In this document: positions 63,698 to 64,000 of the stretch, one piece after another
Layout: every line of letters starts with the position of its first letter
How positions within the stretch are numbered: position 1 is the stretch's first letter
Origin: Acanthacorydalis orientalis
Taxonomy: Eukaryota > Arthropoda > Insecta > Megaloptera > Corydalidae
DNA length: 64,000 nucleotides
NCBI GenBank assembly: GCA_034766995.1
Contig: CM068322.1
Span: 1,419,589-1,483,588 of the forward strand
Direction of reading: 5' to 3'
The notes under the pieces: model-generated
What the model saw: only the letters and a program-made list of their open reading frames with translations
What the model was told of the DNA's origin: nothing
Databases searched by the model: none
Position numbers and translations under genes: made by a program

Positions 63698-64000
63698 ATT
63701 CAGTAATAAAATTAGTTTTTATTACAAATATAAAGAAAAGATATAGCAAAAAATGAAACTGCTTACTTTCAAACAGGAATTGCACAGGTTCCAAACTCTA
63801 CTCTCATTGAAAAAAAATGTTTCCCTAATAATTACTCAATGGAAATTATTGTCTTTGGAGTAACGATAAATCCTTATAGTATAATAGAAATGAAACCAGA
63901 ACAAGGAAATTATGATTTTTGTTTTCCAAATATCAAAAAATATATCCCATTCATAATAATACATCTATCAATAAAAGCATCTGTAATAGACGGTAGTATT
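63698..64000. other. AT-rich DNA without a recognised gene
   Basis: No supportable feature was seen up to the window edge. Confidence 0.4.

Overview
This window looks like AT-rich, gene-poor invertebrate (most likely insect) nuclear DNA. No host protein-coding gene, rRNA or tRNA could be supported. All recognisable coding sequence belongs to decayed transposable elements: several mariner lineages, a Tc1-like element, pogo/Tigger, two piggyBac-like elements, Helitrons and a BEL/Pao LTR retrotransposon. This repertoire and the extreme AT bias suggest an arthropod; the species cannot be named from the sequence. The most striking background feature is about 35 (TA)n microsatellites, roughly one per 1.8 kb, many touching transposon ends.

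Layout. 1-7 kb: AT-rich DNA, an inverted (head-to-head) Tc1 remnant at 1465-2417, a Helitron Rep/helicase remnant at 3573-4860 (minus strand) and a degenerate mariner at 5256-6496. 7.7-11.2 kb: mariner A (minus), a hairpin MITE (M1) and a foldback repeat. 11.2-17.2 kb: little beyond (TA)n arrays. 17-22 kb: a mariner with its N-terminal half deleted, a short Helitron with both ends, a perfect 40-bp inverted repeat around a (TA)n array, and a piggyBac-like element with terminal and subterminal repeats. 25.4-34.8 kb: MITE M2, a second piggyBac, a BEL/Pao element with LTR, primer-binding site, gag and protease but no pol, a pogo/Tigger deletion copy and a Helitron end. 35.7-46 kb: mariner C, MITE M3, another hairpin MITE, a 432-bp Helitron, and MITE M4 interrupted by mariner D. 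49-61.7 kb: mariner B (sister of A), a truncated mariner with an Hsmar1-like terminal repeat, two inverted copies of one deleted mariner (E1, E2), and mariner G.

Functional reading. No element appears able to move on its own: catalytic Asp residues are replaced or deleted, frames are broken, and several families survive only as internally deleted copies with intact ends. E1 and E2 share the same N-terminal deletion and the same frameshift, so that defective form was probably moved by a transposase made elsewhere. I found no clear new molecular system. The best leads are the palindrome beside piggyBac-1, the M-family hairpin MITEs, the paired inverted motifs at the ends of both piggyBacs, and the close association of transposon ends with (TA)n arrays. 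All boundaries and alignments were read by eye.
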